A DNA stretch of 48,819 bases. Source: Thiocapsa sp. (GTDB taxonomy: Bacteria > Pseudomonadota > Gammaproteobacteria > Chromatiales > Chromatiaceae). The notes under the pieces are model-generated. The model worked only from the letters and a program-made list of their open reading frames with translations, searched no databases and had not been told where the DNA came from. The position numbers and the translations under genes are program-made. Shown in pieces: positions 1 to 9,767 of this stretch (within the stretch, counting starts at the first letter, position 1; every line of letters starts with the position of its first letter). Location: contig NZ_JAJDNA010000062.1 in NCBI RefSeq assembly GCF_022340925.1, positions 1-48,819 of the forward strand, read 5' to 3'.

Positions 1-665
1 GGTCGGCATTTGGGATCTCCCTATCAGGGTCCTTGTGGTGGCCTGACGGCTTGCCCTCAGCTGCGGCAATCCCGTCAGGCGTTCCTCGCGCCGGAGCCCC
101 CGGGGGCATGCTCATCGCGTCGGGGCGGTGACCCGGCCTGCGGCGCCGCCGAGGGGCGCTGTCGTTGGTCCCGGGCGATGCGCGGCTCGATGGCCGTGGC
201 GCCTGCGGATCAGCGGACGCTCGGGGCAGGAGCCCCCGGCCGGTCTCGCGGGTGCTGTCGCGATGTACCCCGCGGCACTGCGTGCGCCTGTTCTCCCGTA
301 CGCTTAGCCTAGGTCCCGAGCCCCATCGGCACTAGATGTCAAAGGGAAGAACCCGTTTATAATGAAAGGCATATATCCGGCCCCTCGGTCCGGTGCCGAA
401 TCCCACCCGGACCGCTCGCGGGAGGCGCGGCTGGCCGGCGACAGGGCGCGCATCGGGCGACACCCCTGCGGGATGAAGGACAGGGCTGTTGCCGCCACTC
501 CAGCCGCCTCCAGCGCCGCGGCATGCTTGACACCTGGGTGCGGAAACCGGACGATGACCGCCTGCGTGACTACTCGATCGGCCGTCCCGGGGTTGTAGAC
601 GGTCTGTCCCCACCTCATCCATTGACCCACCGGGCGGTCGCGCACTCCCTTCCCCTAGGCGCTTC
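1..665. other. Upstream stretch with no recognisable gene
   Basis: No convincing protein is seen on either strand. The open frames here are rich in Arg, Pro and Gly, lack family motifs and look like chance frames of GC-rich DNA. No tRNA cloverleaf or known structured RNA was recognised. The right half carries a strong -10 hexamer (358-363) that would give a leader of about 300 nt before miaB. A second TTGACA at 527-532 has only a weak -10 (GACGAT, 550-555). Confidence 0.5.
336..363 (+). promoter_or_regulatory. Possible sigma-70 promoter upstream of miaB
   Basis: TATAAT at 358-363 is a perfect -10 hexamer in a locally AT-rich patch. The matching -35 is poor (ATGTCA at 336-341, spacing 16). 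If used, transcription would start near 370 and leave a leader of about 295 nt before the miaB start codon. It could equally drive an unrecognised small RNA. Confidence 0.35.
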
Positions 666-2042
666 ATGCTTCGCAAGCTCTATATCCAGACCTACGGTTG
701 CCAGATGAACGAATACGACTCCGCCCGCATGGCGGACGTGTTGCGTGCGGCCGCGGATCTGGAGCTGACCGGGCGCCCCGAGGATGCGGATGTCCTCCTG
801 CTCAATACCTGCTCGATCCGCGAGAAGGCCCAGGAGAAGGTGTTCTCCCAGCTCGGACGCTGGCGTCCGTTGAAGATTGCGAATCCAGACCTGGTCATCG
901 GCGTGGGGGGCTGCGTGGCGAGCCAGGAGGGTGAGGCGATCCGGGCACGCGCACCCTTTGTTGATCTGGTGTTCGGTCCCCAGACTCTGCACCGGCTCCC
1001 GGAGATGATCAGGACGTTACGCCAGCAGCGCCGACCCCAGGTGGACGTGTCGTTTCCCGAGATCGAGAAGTTCGATCGGCTCCCGGCGCCCAAGGCCGAA
1101 GGGCCGAGCGCCTTCGTCTCGGTGATGGAAGGCTGCTCGAAGTACTGCACTTACTGTGTCGTACCTTACACGCGGGGTGAAGAGATCAGCCGCCCGTTCG
1201 ACGACGTCATCGCGGAGGTCGCGAATCTGGCCGAGCAGGGTATCCGCGAGGTCAACCTGTTGGGTCAGAATGTCAACGCCTATCGAGGTGCCCTCGCAGA
1301 CGAGCAGGGCACCGACCCCACCGCGGATCTCGCCCTCCTGATTCGCTATGTCGCGGCGATCGACGGCATCGACCGCATCCGCTTCACGACCAGCCACCCG
1401 GTGGAATTCTCCGCCGGCCTGATCGAGGTCTACGCAGAGGTCCCGAAGCTGGTGAGCTTCGTCCATCTGCCCGTGCAATCCGGCTCGGACCGGATCCTTG
1501 CAGCGATGAAGCGGGGCCACACGGCCCTGGAATACAGATCGACGATTCGCCGACTGCGCGAGGTTCGCCCGGACATCGGCATCTCCAGCGACTTCATCGT
1601 GGGTTTCCCGGGCGAGACCGAGGACGACTTCGCCGCAACCCTGGGGCTGGTGGAAGACATCGGATTCGATCAGAGCTACAGCTTTATCTACAGCCGCCGG
1701 CCGGGGACCCCGGCCGCAGAGTATCCCGACCATGTGCCGCTCGCGGAAAAGAAGGCCCGCCTGGATCGGCTGCAGGCGCTCATCACTGCCAATGCCCGGC
1801 GCTACAGTCTCGAGATGGTCGGATCGATCCAGCGGGTCCTGGTCGAAAGGCCTTCGCGTAAAGATCCGCTGCAGCTCTCCGGGCGAACCGAGAATAATCG
1901 CGTGGTCAACTTTGCCGGTGCGTCGGGGCTGATCGGCGATTTTGTGGACGTCGAGATCACCGAAGCGCTCCCGAATTCGCTCCGCGGTCGTGTCCTCGGG
2001 CCCGTTCCGGCGCGGATGCCGATGACCGGCCCGGGGGGGTGA
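666..2042 (+). CDS. miaB: tRNA-2-methylthio-N6-isopentenyladenosine synthase MiaB
   Basis: Radical-SAM methylthiotransferase that converts N6-isopentenyladenosine at position 37 of tRNA to the 2-methylthio form. The protein has 458 residues, the usual MiaB length. The N-terminal UPF0004 domain has its three cluster cysteines in [20 protein letters not shown] and [10 protein letters not shown]. The radical-SAM motif CxxxCxxC is seen in [16 protein letters not shown] near residue 160, and a C-terminal TRAM region follows. The ATG at 666 gives the expected N terminus. The stop codon overlaps the start of the phoH-like gene (GTGA), so the two are probably translationally coupled. This is the standard gammaproteobacterial order miaB-ybeZ-ybeY-ybeX. 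Confidence 0.97.
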   Translation: MLRKLYIQTYGCQMNEYDSARMADVLRAAADLELTGRPEDADVLLLNTCSIREKAQEKVFSQLGRWRPLKIANPDLVIGVGGCVASQEGEAIRARAPFVDLVFGPQTLHRLPEMIRTLRQQRRPQVDVSFPEIEKFDRLPAPKAEGPSAFVSVMEGCSKYCTYCVVPYTRGEEISRPFDDVIAEVANLAEQGIREVNLLGQNVNAYRGALADEQGTDPTADLALLIRYVAAIDGIDRIRFTTSHPVEFSAGLIEVYAEVPKLVSFVHLPVQSGSDRILAAMKRGHTALEYRSTIRRLREVRPDIGISSDFIVGFPGETEDDFAATLGLVEDIGFDQSYSFIYSRRPGTPAAEYPDHVPLAEKKARLDRLQALITANARRYSLEMVGSIQRVLVERPSRKDPLQLSGRTENNRVVNFAGASGLIGDFVDVEITEALPNSLRGRVLGPVPARMPMTGPGG

Positions 2043-3076
2043 GGCTGGCAACCGGCTTGTCCACGCAGCCCCAAACATTGGATCTGGAGCTCGAGCCCGC
2101 GGACAACGAGCGTCTGGCGAATCTCTGCGGTCAGCTCGATGGCCACCTGCGCCAGCTGGAGCACCGTCTCGGCATCGAGATCAGCAACCGGGGGGTAAGC
2201 TTCCGTCTGATCGGCGACCCCGAGGGTGTGCGCCTGGGCGAGCAGCTGCTTCAGGACTTGTACGCGGAAACCGAGCACGCGGTCTTGACGCCCGAGGCGA
2301 TCCATCTCTCGTTGCAGGATTCAGGCGCCGATGCGTTGTTGGAGACGGCCGAGTCGCGACTGCCGGACGTCGTCATCAAGACCAAGCGTGGTCTCATCAA
2401 GGCGCGCGGGCCGAATCAGCAGAGCTACTTGCACGCCATCCTCAGTCACGACATCAACTTCGGCGTCGGCCCCGCCGGCACGGGCAAGACCTACCTCGCC
2501 GTCGCCTGCGCGGTCGAGGCACTGGAGGCCGATCGCGTGCGCCGGCTTTTGTTGGTCCGTCCGGCGGTTGAGGCGGGCGAGCGGCTTGGTTTCCTGCCCG
2601 GTGATCTGGCCCAGAAGATCGATCCCTATCTGCGTCCGCTCTATGACGCCCTTTTTGAGATGCTCGGTTTCGAGAAGGTCACGAAGCTGCTCGAGCGCAA
2701 TGTCATCGAGGTCGCCCCACTCGCCTATATGCGGGGTCGGACGCTGAACGACTCATTCATCCTCCTGGACGAGGCGCAGAACACCACGCCCGAGCAGATG
2801 AAGATGTTTCTCACGCGGATCGGATTCGGCTCGACCGCCGTGATCACCGGCGATGTCACCCAGGTCGACCTGCCGCGCGGGCAGCCGTCTGGCTTGCGTC
2901 AGGCCGTGGAGATCCTGAAGGATGTCGATGGCATCAGCTTCACCTTCTTCAATGCCCGGGACGTGGTGCGCCACGCCTTGGTGCAGCGCATCGTCAACGC
3001 CTACGATGCCTTCGAGAAACCGAGTCCCCTGCGCGGTCGGACGGCTCCTGGTGCCCGTCAGCCAGGCGGGGGTTGA
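2039..3076 (+). CDS. ybeZ: PhoH-like ATPase (YbeZ)
   Basis: PhoH-family P-loop NTPase that works with YbeY in rRNA and ribosome metabolism. The protein has 345 residues. Walker A is [11 protein letters not shown] near residue 147 and Walker B is [14 protein letters not shown] near residue 240; the motif [13 protein letters not shown] between them is typical of the family. The start is a GTG at 2039 overlapping the miaB stop. Its own stop overlaps the TTG start of ybeY (TTGA), so three genes are linked by four-base overlaps. The name PhoH refers to the phosphate-regulated E. coli homologue; nothing here shows phosphate control of this copy. Confidence 0.95.
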   Translation: MRLATGLSTQPQTLDLELEPADNERLANLCGQLDGHLRQLEHRLGIEISNRGVSFRLIGDPEGVRLGEQLLQDLYAETEHAVLTPEAIHLSLQDSGADALLETAESRLPDVVIKTKRGLIKARGPNQQSYLHAILSHDINFGVGPAGTGKTYLAVACAVEALEADRVRRLLLVRPAVEAGERLGFLPGDLAQKIDPYLRPLYDALFEMLGFEKVTKLLERNVIEVAPLAYMRGRTLNDSFILLDEAQNTTPEQMKMFLTRIGFGSTAVITGDVTQVDLPRGQPSGLRQAVEILKDVDGISFTFFNARDVVRHALVQRIVNAYDAFEKPSPLRGRTAPGARQPGGG

Positions 3077-3576
3077 GCGAGACCGTGTCTGTCCGACTCG
3101 AGCTGGATCTGCAGATCGCAACACGGGCCACGTCCCTGCCCGAGGCCGCTGCCTTCGAGCGCTGGGCCGCCGCCGCCCTGGAGGGGCGGCGCGCTCGTGC
3201 CGCCCTGACGATCCGTGTGGCCGGTACAGAGGAGGCGACGATCCTGAATCGGGTCTACCGGGGGCGCGATGGGCCCACCAATGTCCTGTCTTTTCCCTTC
3301 GAGCTGCCCCCAGGGGTGGATCCCCGGGATCCGATCGCCGAATTGATCGGCGATCTGGTGATCTGCGCTGATGTCGTGGAGCGGGAGGCGCTCGCGCAGC
3401 GCAAGGCCGCGCCGGCTCACTGGGCCCATATGGTGGTCCACGGGGTCTTGCATCTGCTTGATTACGATCATCTGACCGAGCCCGATGCCGCCCGGATGGA
3501 AAGCCTGGAGACCCAGATCCTAGGCGGGTTAGGATTCCCGACACCCTATGAAACCGGAGCTGTGCGGTCAGGATGA
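3073..3576 (+). CDS. ybeY: Endoribonuclease YbeY
   Basis: Zinc-dependent endoribonuclease involved in 16S rRNA 3-prime-end maturation and 70S quality control. The protein has 167 residues. The metal-binding motif is present near the C terminus as HMVVHGVLHLLDYDH, matching the family pattern HGxLHLxGYDH except that Leu-Asp-Tyr replaces the usual Gly-Tyr. The motif TNVLSFPFE is also typical. The start is an unusual TTG at 3073, supported by the overlap with the ybeZ stop codon and by the reading frame. It is followed 39 bases later by the corC-like gene. Confidence 0.95.
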   Translation: MSETVSVRLELDLQIATRATSLPEAAAFERWAAAALEGRRARAALTIRVAGTEEATILNRVYRGRDGPTNVLSFPFELPPGVDPRDPIAELIGDLVICADVVEREALAQRKAAPAHWAHMVVHGVLHLLDYDHLTEPDAARMESLETQILGGLGFPTPYETGAVRSG

Positions 3577-3615
3577 CCCGCTTCACAACAGCAACATGAG
3601 GACAGACGGCACACA

Positions 3616-4506
3616 ATGACGAGCGATCGATCTAGCGAGGGTTCGCGTCCACGCAATTGGCTTGAGCGGATCGGCCATATGCTTGGGGGCGAGCCACAAG
3701 ACAAGGAGCAGCTCTTGGAGGTGCTCAAGGACGCGCGGGAGCGCGAGCTGCTGGACACCGATACCTTGAGCATGGTCGAAGGGGCCTTGCAGGTTTCCGA
3801 TCTGCGGGTCCGGGATATCATGATCCCGCGTGCCGAGATGGTCTATCTCAAACGCGATGACCCGCTGGAGACGATCCTCGAGATCGTCGTCAAGTCAGCC
3901 CACTCGCGCTTTCCCGTGACGGGAGAGGACAAGGGCGAGGTGGTCGGTATCCTGCTCGCCAAAGACCTCCTCTCGTTCTGCAAGGGCAACGGCCGGCGAG
4001 CCTTCAATATTCGAGAGCTGCTGCGCTCGGCAGTCTTCGTTCCGGAAAGCAAGCGCCTGAATGTGCTGCTGAAAGAGTTTCGCTCCAGCCGCAACCACAT
4101 GGCCATCGTGATCGATGAGTATGGAAGTGCGGCGGGCCTCGTCACCATCGAGGACGTGCTCGAGCAGATCGTCGGCGAGATCGATGACGAGCACGACTAT
4201 GACGAGGGTCCCGGCATCTTTCGGCGCGGCAAGAACGAGTTCAGTGCCAAGGCGCGCACGCCCATCGAAGACTTCAACGAGTATTTCGGCAGCGATTTCT
4301 CCGATGAGGAGTTTGACACGATCGGCGGCTTGGTGGTCAACGCCTTGGGGCATCTGCCGAAGCGGGGCGAATCGGTCGAGCTCGGCCGGTTTCGCTTCAC
4401 CGTGATGCGTGCCGACAGTCGCCGTGTCCACTTGCTAAGCGTTGAATCCCTGGATTTCAGCGACGAGGCGTCCCACCCCGCAGAGGCCGCCCGGCGCGCC
4501 GATTGA
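3616..4506 (+). CDS. ybeX: CorC/YbeX-type CBS-domain protein
   Basis: Cytosolic protein of the CorC/HlyC family, linked to Mg2+/Co2+ homeostasis and, as YbeX in E. coli, to ribosome metabolism. The protein has 296 residues: an N-terminal helical part, a CBS pair (about residues 65-190, with VRDIMIPRAEMVYL at its start and VIDEYGSAAGLVTIEDVLEQIVGEI at its end), and a C-terminal transporter-associated domain (DEEFDTIGGLVVNALGHLPKRGE). It lacks the transmembrane DUF21 domain of true exporters. It closes the miaB operon here; lnt, which follows ybeX in many gammaproteobacteria, is absent and a convergent gene lies downstream. Confidence 0.93.
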   Translation: MTSDRSSEGSRPRNWLERIGHMLGGEPQDKEQLLEVLKDARERELLDTDTLSMVEGALQVSDLRVRDIMIPRAEMVYLKRDDPLETILEIVVKSAHSRFPVTGEDKGEVVGILLAKDLLSFCKGNGRRAFNIRELLRSAVFVPESKRLNVLLKEFRSSRNHMAIVIDEYGSAAGLVTIEDVLEQIVGEIDDEHDYDEGPGIFRRGKNEFSAKARTPIEDFNEYFGSDFSDEEFDTIGGLVVNALGHLPKRGESVELGRFRFTVMRADSRRVHLLSVESLDFSDEASHPAEAARRAD

Positions 4507-4692
4507 GTCCAGCTCGCGATTCGACAATGCGATGTCTGAATCGCTAGGTTGACAGACCCGCGCTCCTCCCGGCCTGCGGCCCACCAATCTATGCTGGGCG
4601 CGAGGGCCCCGTCCCAGGGCAGCGGTGCCACGGACTCCCCCGCGGGCCCGGCTCGCTCTCGAGCCCCGCAGCGCAGCGGCAGTGCCCGGCCC

Positions 4693-5583
4693 TCAGACCT
4701 TACGGGCCTCCATCATGCGCTCGATGATGGGCTGAAGGATGATCTCCATGGCCATCCCCATTTTTCCGCCCGGCACGACCATGGTGTTGCGCCGCGACAT
4801 GAAGGAGTCGTGAACCATGGAGAGCAGATAGGGGAAATCGATCTCCAGCTTTTCCGGGTTCTTAAAACGAATGATGACGAAGCTCTCGTCGGGTGTCGGG
4901 ATGTCGCGGGCGATGAATGGATTGGATGTATCGACCGTCGCCACGCGCTGGAAGTTGATATCCGTCAGCGAAAACTGGGGCGTGATATGGCGGATGTAGT
5001 CCGGCATCCGGCGCATGATGGTGTCCACGATCGCCTCCGCCGAATAACCCCGCTCGGCATTGTCGCGGAAGATCTTCTGGATCCACTCCAGGTTGATGAT
5101 CGGGACGACGCCGACCCCGAGATCGACGTGCTGGGCGACGTTGTCGCTCTCGGTGACCACAAGGCCGTGCAGGCCCTCGTAGAAGAGCAGGTCCGTGTTT
5201 TCCGGCAGATCCTCCCAAGGTGTGAACTGCCCGGCGTTGAGCTGGGTTCCGAGGCGTCCGTTGTGATACTCGGCTTCGGCGTCGCTGTGGATGTAGTAGC
5301 GCTTCTTGCCGGAGCCGCTTTCACCATAATTGCGGAACAGGTCCTCGAGGAGATCAAACCGGTTGGCCTCGGGCCCGAAGTGGCTGAGGTTTCTGTGCTC
5401 CTCGGCCGCATGAGCCATCTCTCTCTTCATCTCGGCCCGGTCGAAGCGATGGAAGCTGTCGCCCTCGATGACGGCCGAGTTGATCCCGTCACGATAGAAG
5501 ATGTGCTCGAAGGCGCGCTTGACGGTTGTCGTACCGGCACCCGAGGAACCGGTCACCGCGACGATCGGATGCTTCTTGGACAT
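4693..5583 (-). CDS. prk: Phosphoribulokinase
   Basis: ATP-dependent kinase that makes ribulose 1,5-bisphosphate from ribulose 5-phosphate, the CO2 acceptor step of the Calvin-Benson cycle. The protein has 296 residues, the size of the bacterial NADH-regulated octameric class. The P-loop TGSSGAGTTTVKRAF lies at residues 11-25, followed by IEGDSFHRFDR and FYEGLHGL. The start at 5583 was chosen because it follows a GGGGAGAGAG ribosome-binding site and gives the canonical MSKKHPIVAVTG start; the longer upstream open frame is GC-rich noise. The gene stands alone, away from any RuBisCO genes in this window, and is convergent with the ybeX operon. Confidence 0.97.
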   Translation of the reverse strand: MSKKHPIVAVTGSSGAGTTTVKRAFEHIFYRDGINSAVIEGDSFHRFDRAEMKREMAHAAEEHRNLSHFGPEANRFDLLEDLFRNYGESGSGKKRYYIHSDAEAEYHNGRLGTQLNAGQFTPWEDLPENTDLLFYEGLHGLVVTESDNVAQHVDLGVGVVPIINLEWIQKIFRDNAERGYSAEAIVDTIMRRMPDYIRHITPQFSLTDINFQRVATVDTSNPFIARDIPTPDESFVIIRFKNPEKLEIDFPYLLSMVHDSFMSRRNTMVVPGGKMGMAMEIILQPIIERMMEARKV

Positions 5584-5721
5584 AGTCTCTCTCCCCGTTC
5601 TCTTGAGCCAACAGCCGCAGCACGTCCGCCGGTGATCCGGCGGGGTGCGCAGACGGACCGGTCGATCCTGTCGCGCGGCATCGGACCGAACCATCGCCCG
5701 GTGAGCGCGAAGCGATTGGCT

Positions 5722-5752
5722 AATATACCATGATCCTTCGAATGACATTCGA
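5722..5752 (-). promoter_or_regulatory. Putative phosphoribulokinase promoter with palindromic operator
   Basis: On the minus strand TATATT (plus-strand 5722-5727) is a plausible -10. Just upstream, at 5738-5752, lies a perfect palindrome TCGAATG-A-CATTCGA with 7-base arms, covering the -35 position. A site at that place is suited to a transcription factor. LysR-type CbbR, the usual regulator of cbb genes, is one candidate, but the site does not clearly match its T-N11-A pattern. The promoter assignment is inference. Confidence 0.35.
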
Positions 5753-6067
5753 CGGCTTCTCTTCTCATCCAACCAATTGAACTGGCGGGCATTTGGTGGC
5801 GCGGATGGACCTTCCGCCGCGCGAGCTCGGCGACCTGCCCGCCCGCGCGGCAGGGCCGTACGCACGCCAAATGGATGTGTTGCCCCGGTGCCCTCGTGCC
5901 GACGTCGTCGGCCTCGAAGGGTAGCCGCGCCTTGCTCCGTGTAGCACAAAAAGCGCTCGAATTCCCGAGAAAGGTGTACAATTCGTGTGCGACCTGTCCG
6001 CAATGGCGAATGGCCATGTCCAGCCTGACCCCGTGCGGAACGGGCAGCGGGACCCTTTTAAGGGGAT

Positions 6068-6108
6068 GCTGATTCATGGCTGTCCCGGTCAGAATCAGCA
6101 CGAAGCGG
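6068..6108 (-). repeat. Dispersed repeat, copy A
   Basis: One of four related copies in this window (others at 20917-20955, 33755-33797 and 39321-39362). Its ends are inverted, GCTGATT at 6068-6074 and AATCAGC at 6093-6099. Read on the minus strand it begins GCTTCGTGCTGATTCTGACC and ends GCCATGAATCAGC, like the other copies. It lies upstream of the histidine kinase gene and may form a hairpin. Confidence 0.6.
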
Positions 6109-6238
6109 CAAGACACGGTTTTTCCGTTCGCGGATTGTCGATCGCTTGAGCGACTGCGAATGGCTGCACCTCCGTGTGCCGCGGGAAGGGCCGAATTGTT
6201 CAGTGCGGTCCTCAGGGGCGGGAGTGGGAGGCGGGTGG

Positions 6239-8395
6239 ATGGGCGGACTCATGCGGCGTTTCGGTCTGCCAGGCGCGCTGGGCGGGAACCCGGAATTCCA
6301 GTCTGCGCTGGTTCGTGTGACCGCCTGTCTCCTCGGCGCCCTCTACATTGCCTTGGCTGCCTTCACGGGGTACTACCGGATCGACGTCCCCGATTACCTG
6401 GTCCTGTTCGCACTCTACCTGGCGTCGAACATCGGTTTCCTGGCCAGCATCCTGCGTCGCCCCGACTGGCCGGCACGCGTCTATCTGGGAATCTGTCTGG
6501 ATGTCGTCGCGATCAGTCTCGCCATCTTCATCACCCGCGAGGCGATCAGCCCCTTTTACCTGCTCTATATCCTCGTCTTCATCTCAGCCGGTACCCGATT
6601 CGGGAAGTCTCAGCTCGTCGTCGCCTCCACGGTGGCCGTCGCCGCCTACACGGTCGTCCTCATCGCGCTCGACGAATGGCCGCGCCACACCTTCGAGGCG
6701 GCCTTCTTCCTGGCGCTGCTGGTCCTCCTCCCACTCTATCAGTTTTTCTTGGTGCGCCAGGTTCAGCTGGCTCGCGCGGAGGCCGAGAAGGCGAACAAGG
6801 CCAAGGGTGACTTTCTGGCCTTCATGACGCATGAGCTGCGAACTCCTCTCACTGGCGTCATCGGCATGACCGATCTCCTCCGTGGTACCCGCCTCGATGC
6901 GGAGCAGCGTGATTATGCGGAGGCCATCGCCACCTCGGCCGACGTCCTCGGCGCGCTGATCGGAGACATCCTGGATTTCTCCAAGATCGACGCTGGTCAG
7001 CTTGTGTTAGAGCGGATTCCGTTCGATCCGCGTGTCCCGGTGCGAGACGTCTGCAACGCGCTTGCGAGCCGCGCCCGCGCCACCCGCCTGGAGCTCATCT
7101 GTGACCTGTCCCCCGATGTTCCGCCAAGCGTGGTGGGCGATCAGCTAAGGGTGCGCCAGATCCTGTTCAATCTGATCGGGAACGCCATCAAGTTCACCGA
7201 GCAGGGTGAGATCCTGGTGCGCGTGCGCGTCCAAACCGCGGTGCCGGGCCTCGACCGGCAGCACCTGCTCTTCGAGGTCCTCGACACGGGGATCGGCATC
7301 CCGGAAGACGCACTCGCGCATCTGTTCGAGCGTTTTCGGCAGGTCGATGAGTCCACCACGCGCCGCTTCGGAGGAACCGGTCTCGGCACCGCCATTGCCC
7401 GTGAGCTGACCTTGCTCATGGGCGGAACGATCGGCGTCGACAGCAAGGAGGGCCAGGGCAGCCGGTTCTGGATCCGGCTGCCGCTGATCGGCGCCGTCTC
7501 GCCGGGAGACGCGCCGAAGCGGCGACTCGGCGACATGCGGGTTCTGGTGGTGGAGCGGAACGCCACCTACCGGGATCTCGACCGGGCCGTGCTCGAGCGG
7601 GAAGGGGCGCGCTGCGAGGCCGTTGCAGAAACCGCGCAGGTCACCGCGCCGGACATCCGGGGCGACGGTGTGGATCTGATCGTCATCGCCGATCACCCGG
7701 AGGGTTTGGGCTTCCAGACCGCGCTCGCGCAGGTCACGCGGGCGCTGGCTGCTTCAGTACCCTGCCTCTTTCTGGTCTACCCCGGACGGCGCCCGGACCT
7801 GGGTTCGGCGCGGTGCGCCTATCTGGGCAAGCCGTACCTACCCGAGGACCTGGTCGCGGCTGCCGAATCGCTCCTCGGACGCGCGGAGCTGCGGTCGGGA
7901 GAGCCCCGAGCCGATCCGCTCGACCCGGCACCCCGTGCCGTCCGGGAGGTGTCGACATTCGATCGCTACCCTGTCCTGGTGGCGGAGGACAACGAGATTG
8001 CTGCCCGAGTGATCACCAGCCACCTGACCAAGATGGGGCTCGCCGTCACGCGCGTGGCGGATGGTCGGACTGCCTTGTCCGAGGCCCTCTCCGGGGCCTA
8101 CCGGGTCGCCATCGTCGATCTGCGGATGCCCGGGCTCGACGGGATCGGGTTCGCCCGGTGCTATCGCCAGCAGGCGCCCGATCGACCGCTGCCGATCCTG
8201 GCCCTGACCGCGAATGCGTCGGAGGAGGTGAAGCAGCGTTGCCTCGCCGCCGGGATGGACGCCTTCTTGGCCAAGCCGGTTCGCCCGGATGCGCTGAGGC
8301 GGGCGTTGGAAGTGGCGGCTCAGGGACAAGACCGGTCCGCGGCGTCGAAGAACCCGAACCGTCAAGCGCTCGCGGACCAGTCCCTGGCGCTATGA
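6239..8395 (+). CDS. Membrane hybrid histidine kinase, RpfC-like
   Basis: Two-component sensor kinase of 718 residues. The N-terminal 175 residues hold about five membrane helices and no large periplasmic domain, as in RpfC-type kinases. HisKA follows with the phosphoacceptor His198 in FMTHELRTPLTGVIGM, then a HATPase domain with N box NLIGNAIKFTEQG, G1 DTGIGIP and G2 FGGTGLGTAIA. A receiver-like domain near residues 420-535 lacks the acidic pair and has its Asp out of register. A second, intact receiver follows (VAEDNE, VDLRMPGLDG with the phosphoacceptor Asp, LTANA, FLAKPV). No C-terminal HPt domain is seen. The ATG at 6239 follows a GGGAGG site; an ATG at 6251 is also possible. It is convergent with rnfE, 14 bases away. 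Confidence 0.9.
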   Translation: MGGLMRRFGLPGALGGNPEFQSALVRVTACLLGALYIALAAFTGYYRIDVPDYLVLFALYLASNIGFLASILRRPDWPARVYLGICLDVVAISLAIFITREAISPFYLLYILVFISAGTRFGKSQLVVASTVAVAAYTVVLIALDEWPRHTFEAAFFLALLVLLPLYQFFLVRQVQLARAEAEKANKAKGDFLAFMTHELRTPLTGVIGMTDLLRGTRLDAEQRDYAEAIATSADVLGALIGDILDFSKIDAGQLVLERIPFDPRVPVRDVCNALASRARATRLELICDLSPDVPPSVVGDQLRVRQILFNLIGNAIKFTEQGEILVRVRVQTAVPGLDRQHLLFEVLDTGIGIPEDALAHLFERFRQVDESTTRRFGGTGLGTAIARELTLLMGGTIGVDSKEGQGSRFWIRLPLIGAVSPGDAPKRRLGDMRVLVVERNATYRDLDRAVLEREGARCEAVAETAQVTAPDIRGDGVDLIVIADHPEGLGFQTALAQVTRALAASVPCLFLVYPGRRPDLGSARCAYLGKPYLPEDLVAAAESLLGRAELRSGEPRADPLDPAPRAVREVSTFDRYPVLVAEDNEIAARVITSHLTKMGLAVTRVADGRTALSEALSGAYRVAIVDLRMPGLDGIGFARCYRQQAPDRPLPILALTANASEEVKQRCLAAGMDAFLAKPVRPDALRRALEVAAQGQDRSAASKNPNRQALADQSLAL

Positions 8396-8409
8396 AGCCA
8401 ACCATTCGC

Positions 8410-9126
8410 TCAGCCCGGCGCGATCGCGCCGCTCGCGGGTGCCTGTGGAAGCTCGGGATGTGCCGCTCGCGCAGCTGCGCGGCGTCTGTTCCGTGCGTCG
8501 ATCAGGTTCTTGAGCGCGATCAAGAGGCCCAGTCCGATGAAGGCCCCGGGCGGGAGGATCGCGACGAGGGCGCCCTGAAAGCCAGCGCCGAGGCTCAGGC
8601 TCAGGCCGGTCGCGGCCTCCCCGAGCAACAGATTGGCCTGATAGAAGAGTGTCCCCTGGCCGACCAGCTCGCGCATTCCCCCGAGCGCGACCAATGCGAG
8701 CGTGAAGCCGATGCCCATGGCGATCGCGTCGAGCAGCGCACGATCGACCCGGTTCTTGGATGCGAAGGCCTCGGCCCGGCCGATGATGGCGCAGTTGGTG
8801 ACGATCAAGGGGATGAAGAGACCCAAGACAAGATAGAGCTCGTAGAAATAGGCTTGCATGCTCAACTCGACCGTAGTGACGAAGGAGGCGATGACCAGCA
8901 CGAAGACGGGGAGCCGCACCTCCGGGCGCACGAGGTTGCGGATCAGCGAGACGGTGACATTGGACAGGATGAGCACCGCAGTGGTGGCAAGTCCCATACC
9001 GAGGCCGTTGGTGGCGCTGGTGGTGGTCGCAAGCAAAGGACAGAGGCCGAGCAGTGCAACCAAGGCCTGGTTATTGCGCCACAAACCGTCGCCGATGATG
9101 CTGCCGTAGGGTTGGGGGGCCGCCAT
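8410..9126 (-). CDS. rnfE: Rnf complex subunit RnfE
   Basis: Integral membrane subunit of the Rnf (Rsx) ferredoxin:NAD+ oxidoreductase. The protein has 238 residues with six membrane helices. The two half-motifs that hold the intramembrane iron-sulfur cluster together with RnfA are visible: LLGLCPLLA near residue 27 and [15 protein letters not shown] near residue 110. Its ATG overlaps the rnfG stop codon (ATGA). It is the last gene of the operon; nth, which often follows rnfE in gammaproteobacteria, is not present. Confidence 0.96.
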   Translation of the reverse strand: MAAPQPYGSIIGDGLWRNNQALVALLGLCPLLATTTSATNGLGMGLATTAVLILSNVTVSLIRNLVRPEVRLPVFVLVIASFVTTVELSMQAYFYELYLVLGLFIPLIVTNCAIIGRAEAFASKNRVDRALLDAIAMGIGFTLALVALGGMRELVGQGTLFYQANLLLGEAATGLSLSLGAGFQGALVAILPPGAFIGLGLLIALKNLIDARNRRRAAARAAHPELPQAPASGAIAPG

Positions 9127-9767
9127 CAGCCCGTCCCCTTGGTGGCGGTCACGTCGACCGGATCGAACAGCGTGTCACCCTGCTGCCGGACATAGATCAG
9201 CGTGTTCTTGACCGCATTGACGATTGCGCGGGGTGTGATGGTCGCCCCCGTGAACTGATCGAACTCACCGCCGTCGCGCTTGACCGCCCAGCCCTCGATC
9301 GTGGGGTCGGACAGGGACTTCCCGTCGAAACCCAGGACCCAGTCGGACTTGCGTTCCTCGATCTTGTCACCGAGTCCGGGCGTCTCATGGTGGAGCAGCA
9401 CCCGCACCCCGCCGACCGTTCCATCGCGCAGCACCGACACCAGGAGCTTGATGGGTCCCGCATAGCCGTCCGGGACGACCGGATCCAGGATCACCGCCAC
9501 CGGCTCGTCGCCCTTGCGAACGCGATAGACCCGCGTGCTCTCGGCACCCAGAAGCGGGCGGGCGCTGACCTGGATCAGGTCCTCAAGCGGGTCGTTGTCG
9601 AATTGTCCGCTCGGGATGATCGACTCGATCTTGCCCTGCATGGCCAGGCGTTCGTTCTCGGCGATGCGGCCATCCATCACCTGATGGGTCACGGCAACCA
9701 GCGCAACACCGGCCACTGAGAAGGCGCTCAGAACGACGGCGGCGAGGAAAATGGGTGCTGTCTTCAT
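9126..9767 (-). CDS. rnfG: Rnf complex subunit RnfG
   Basis: Membrane-anchored subunit with a covalently bound FMN on the periplasmic side. The protein has 213 residues, with one N-terminal membrane helix (about residues 7-28). The flavinylation motif is near the C terminus, [18 protein letters not shown], in which the Thr of GAT accepts FMN. The motif [16 protein letters not shown] is also typical. It overlaps rnfD and rnfE by four bases at each end. Confidence 0.95.
   Translation of the reverse strand: MKTAPIFLAAVVLSAFSVAGVALVAVTHQVMDGRIAENERLAMQGKIESIIPSGQFDNDPLEDLIQVSARPLLGAESTRVYRVRKGDEPVAVILDPVVPDGYAGPIKLLVSVLRDGTVGGVRVLLHHETPGLGDKIEERKSDWVLGFDGKSLSDPTIEGWAVKRDGGEFDQFTGATITPRAIVNAVKNTLIYVRQQGDTLFDPVDVTATKGTG

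Larger units (their letters stand above)
5584..6238. other. 655-base intergenic region between divergent genes
   Basis: No protein-coding gene is supported. The left part should hold the phosphoribulokinase promoter (AT-rich patch 5720-5730 and a 15-base palindrome at 5738-5752). A TACAAT hexamer at 5977-5982 is a possible -10 for the histidine kinase on the plus strand, with a weak -35. A copy of the dispersed repeat lies at 6068-6108. Confidence 0.5.

Noticed and set aside
1..665. Coding genes in the left edge (frames of 100-125 codons)
   Set aside because: All are Arg/Pro/Gly-rich with no motif, overlap each other on both strands, and lack ribosome-binding sites.
4549..5733. 394-codon plus-strand open frame across phosphoribulokinase
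   Set aside because: It is antisense to the clearly identified prk gene and has no recognisable domain.
8396..8409. Loss of nth after rnfE and of lnt after ybeX as signs of rearrangement
   Set aside because: Both are frequent differences in gene order among gammaproteobacteria and do not indicate anything unusual by themselves.
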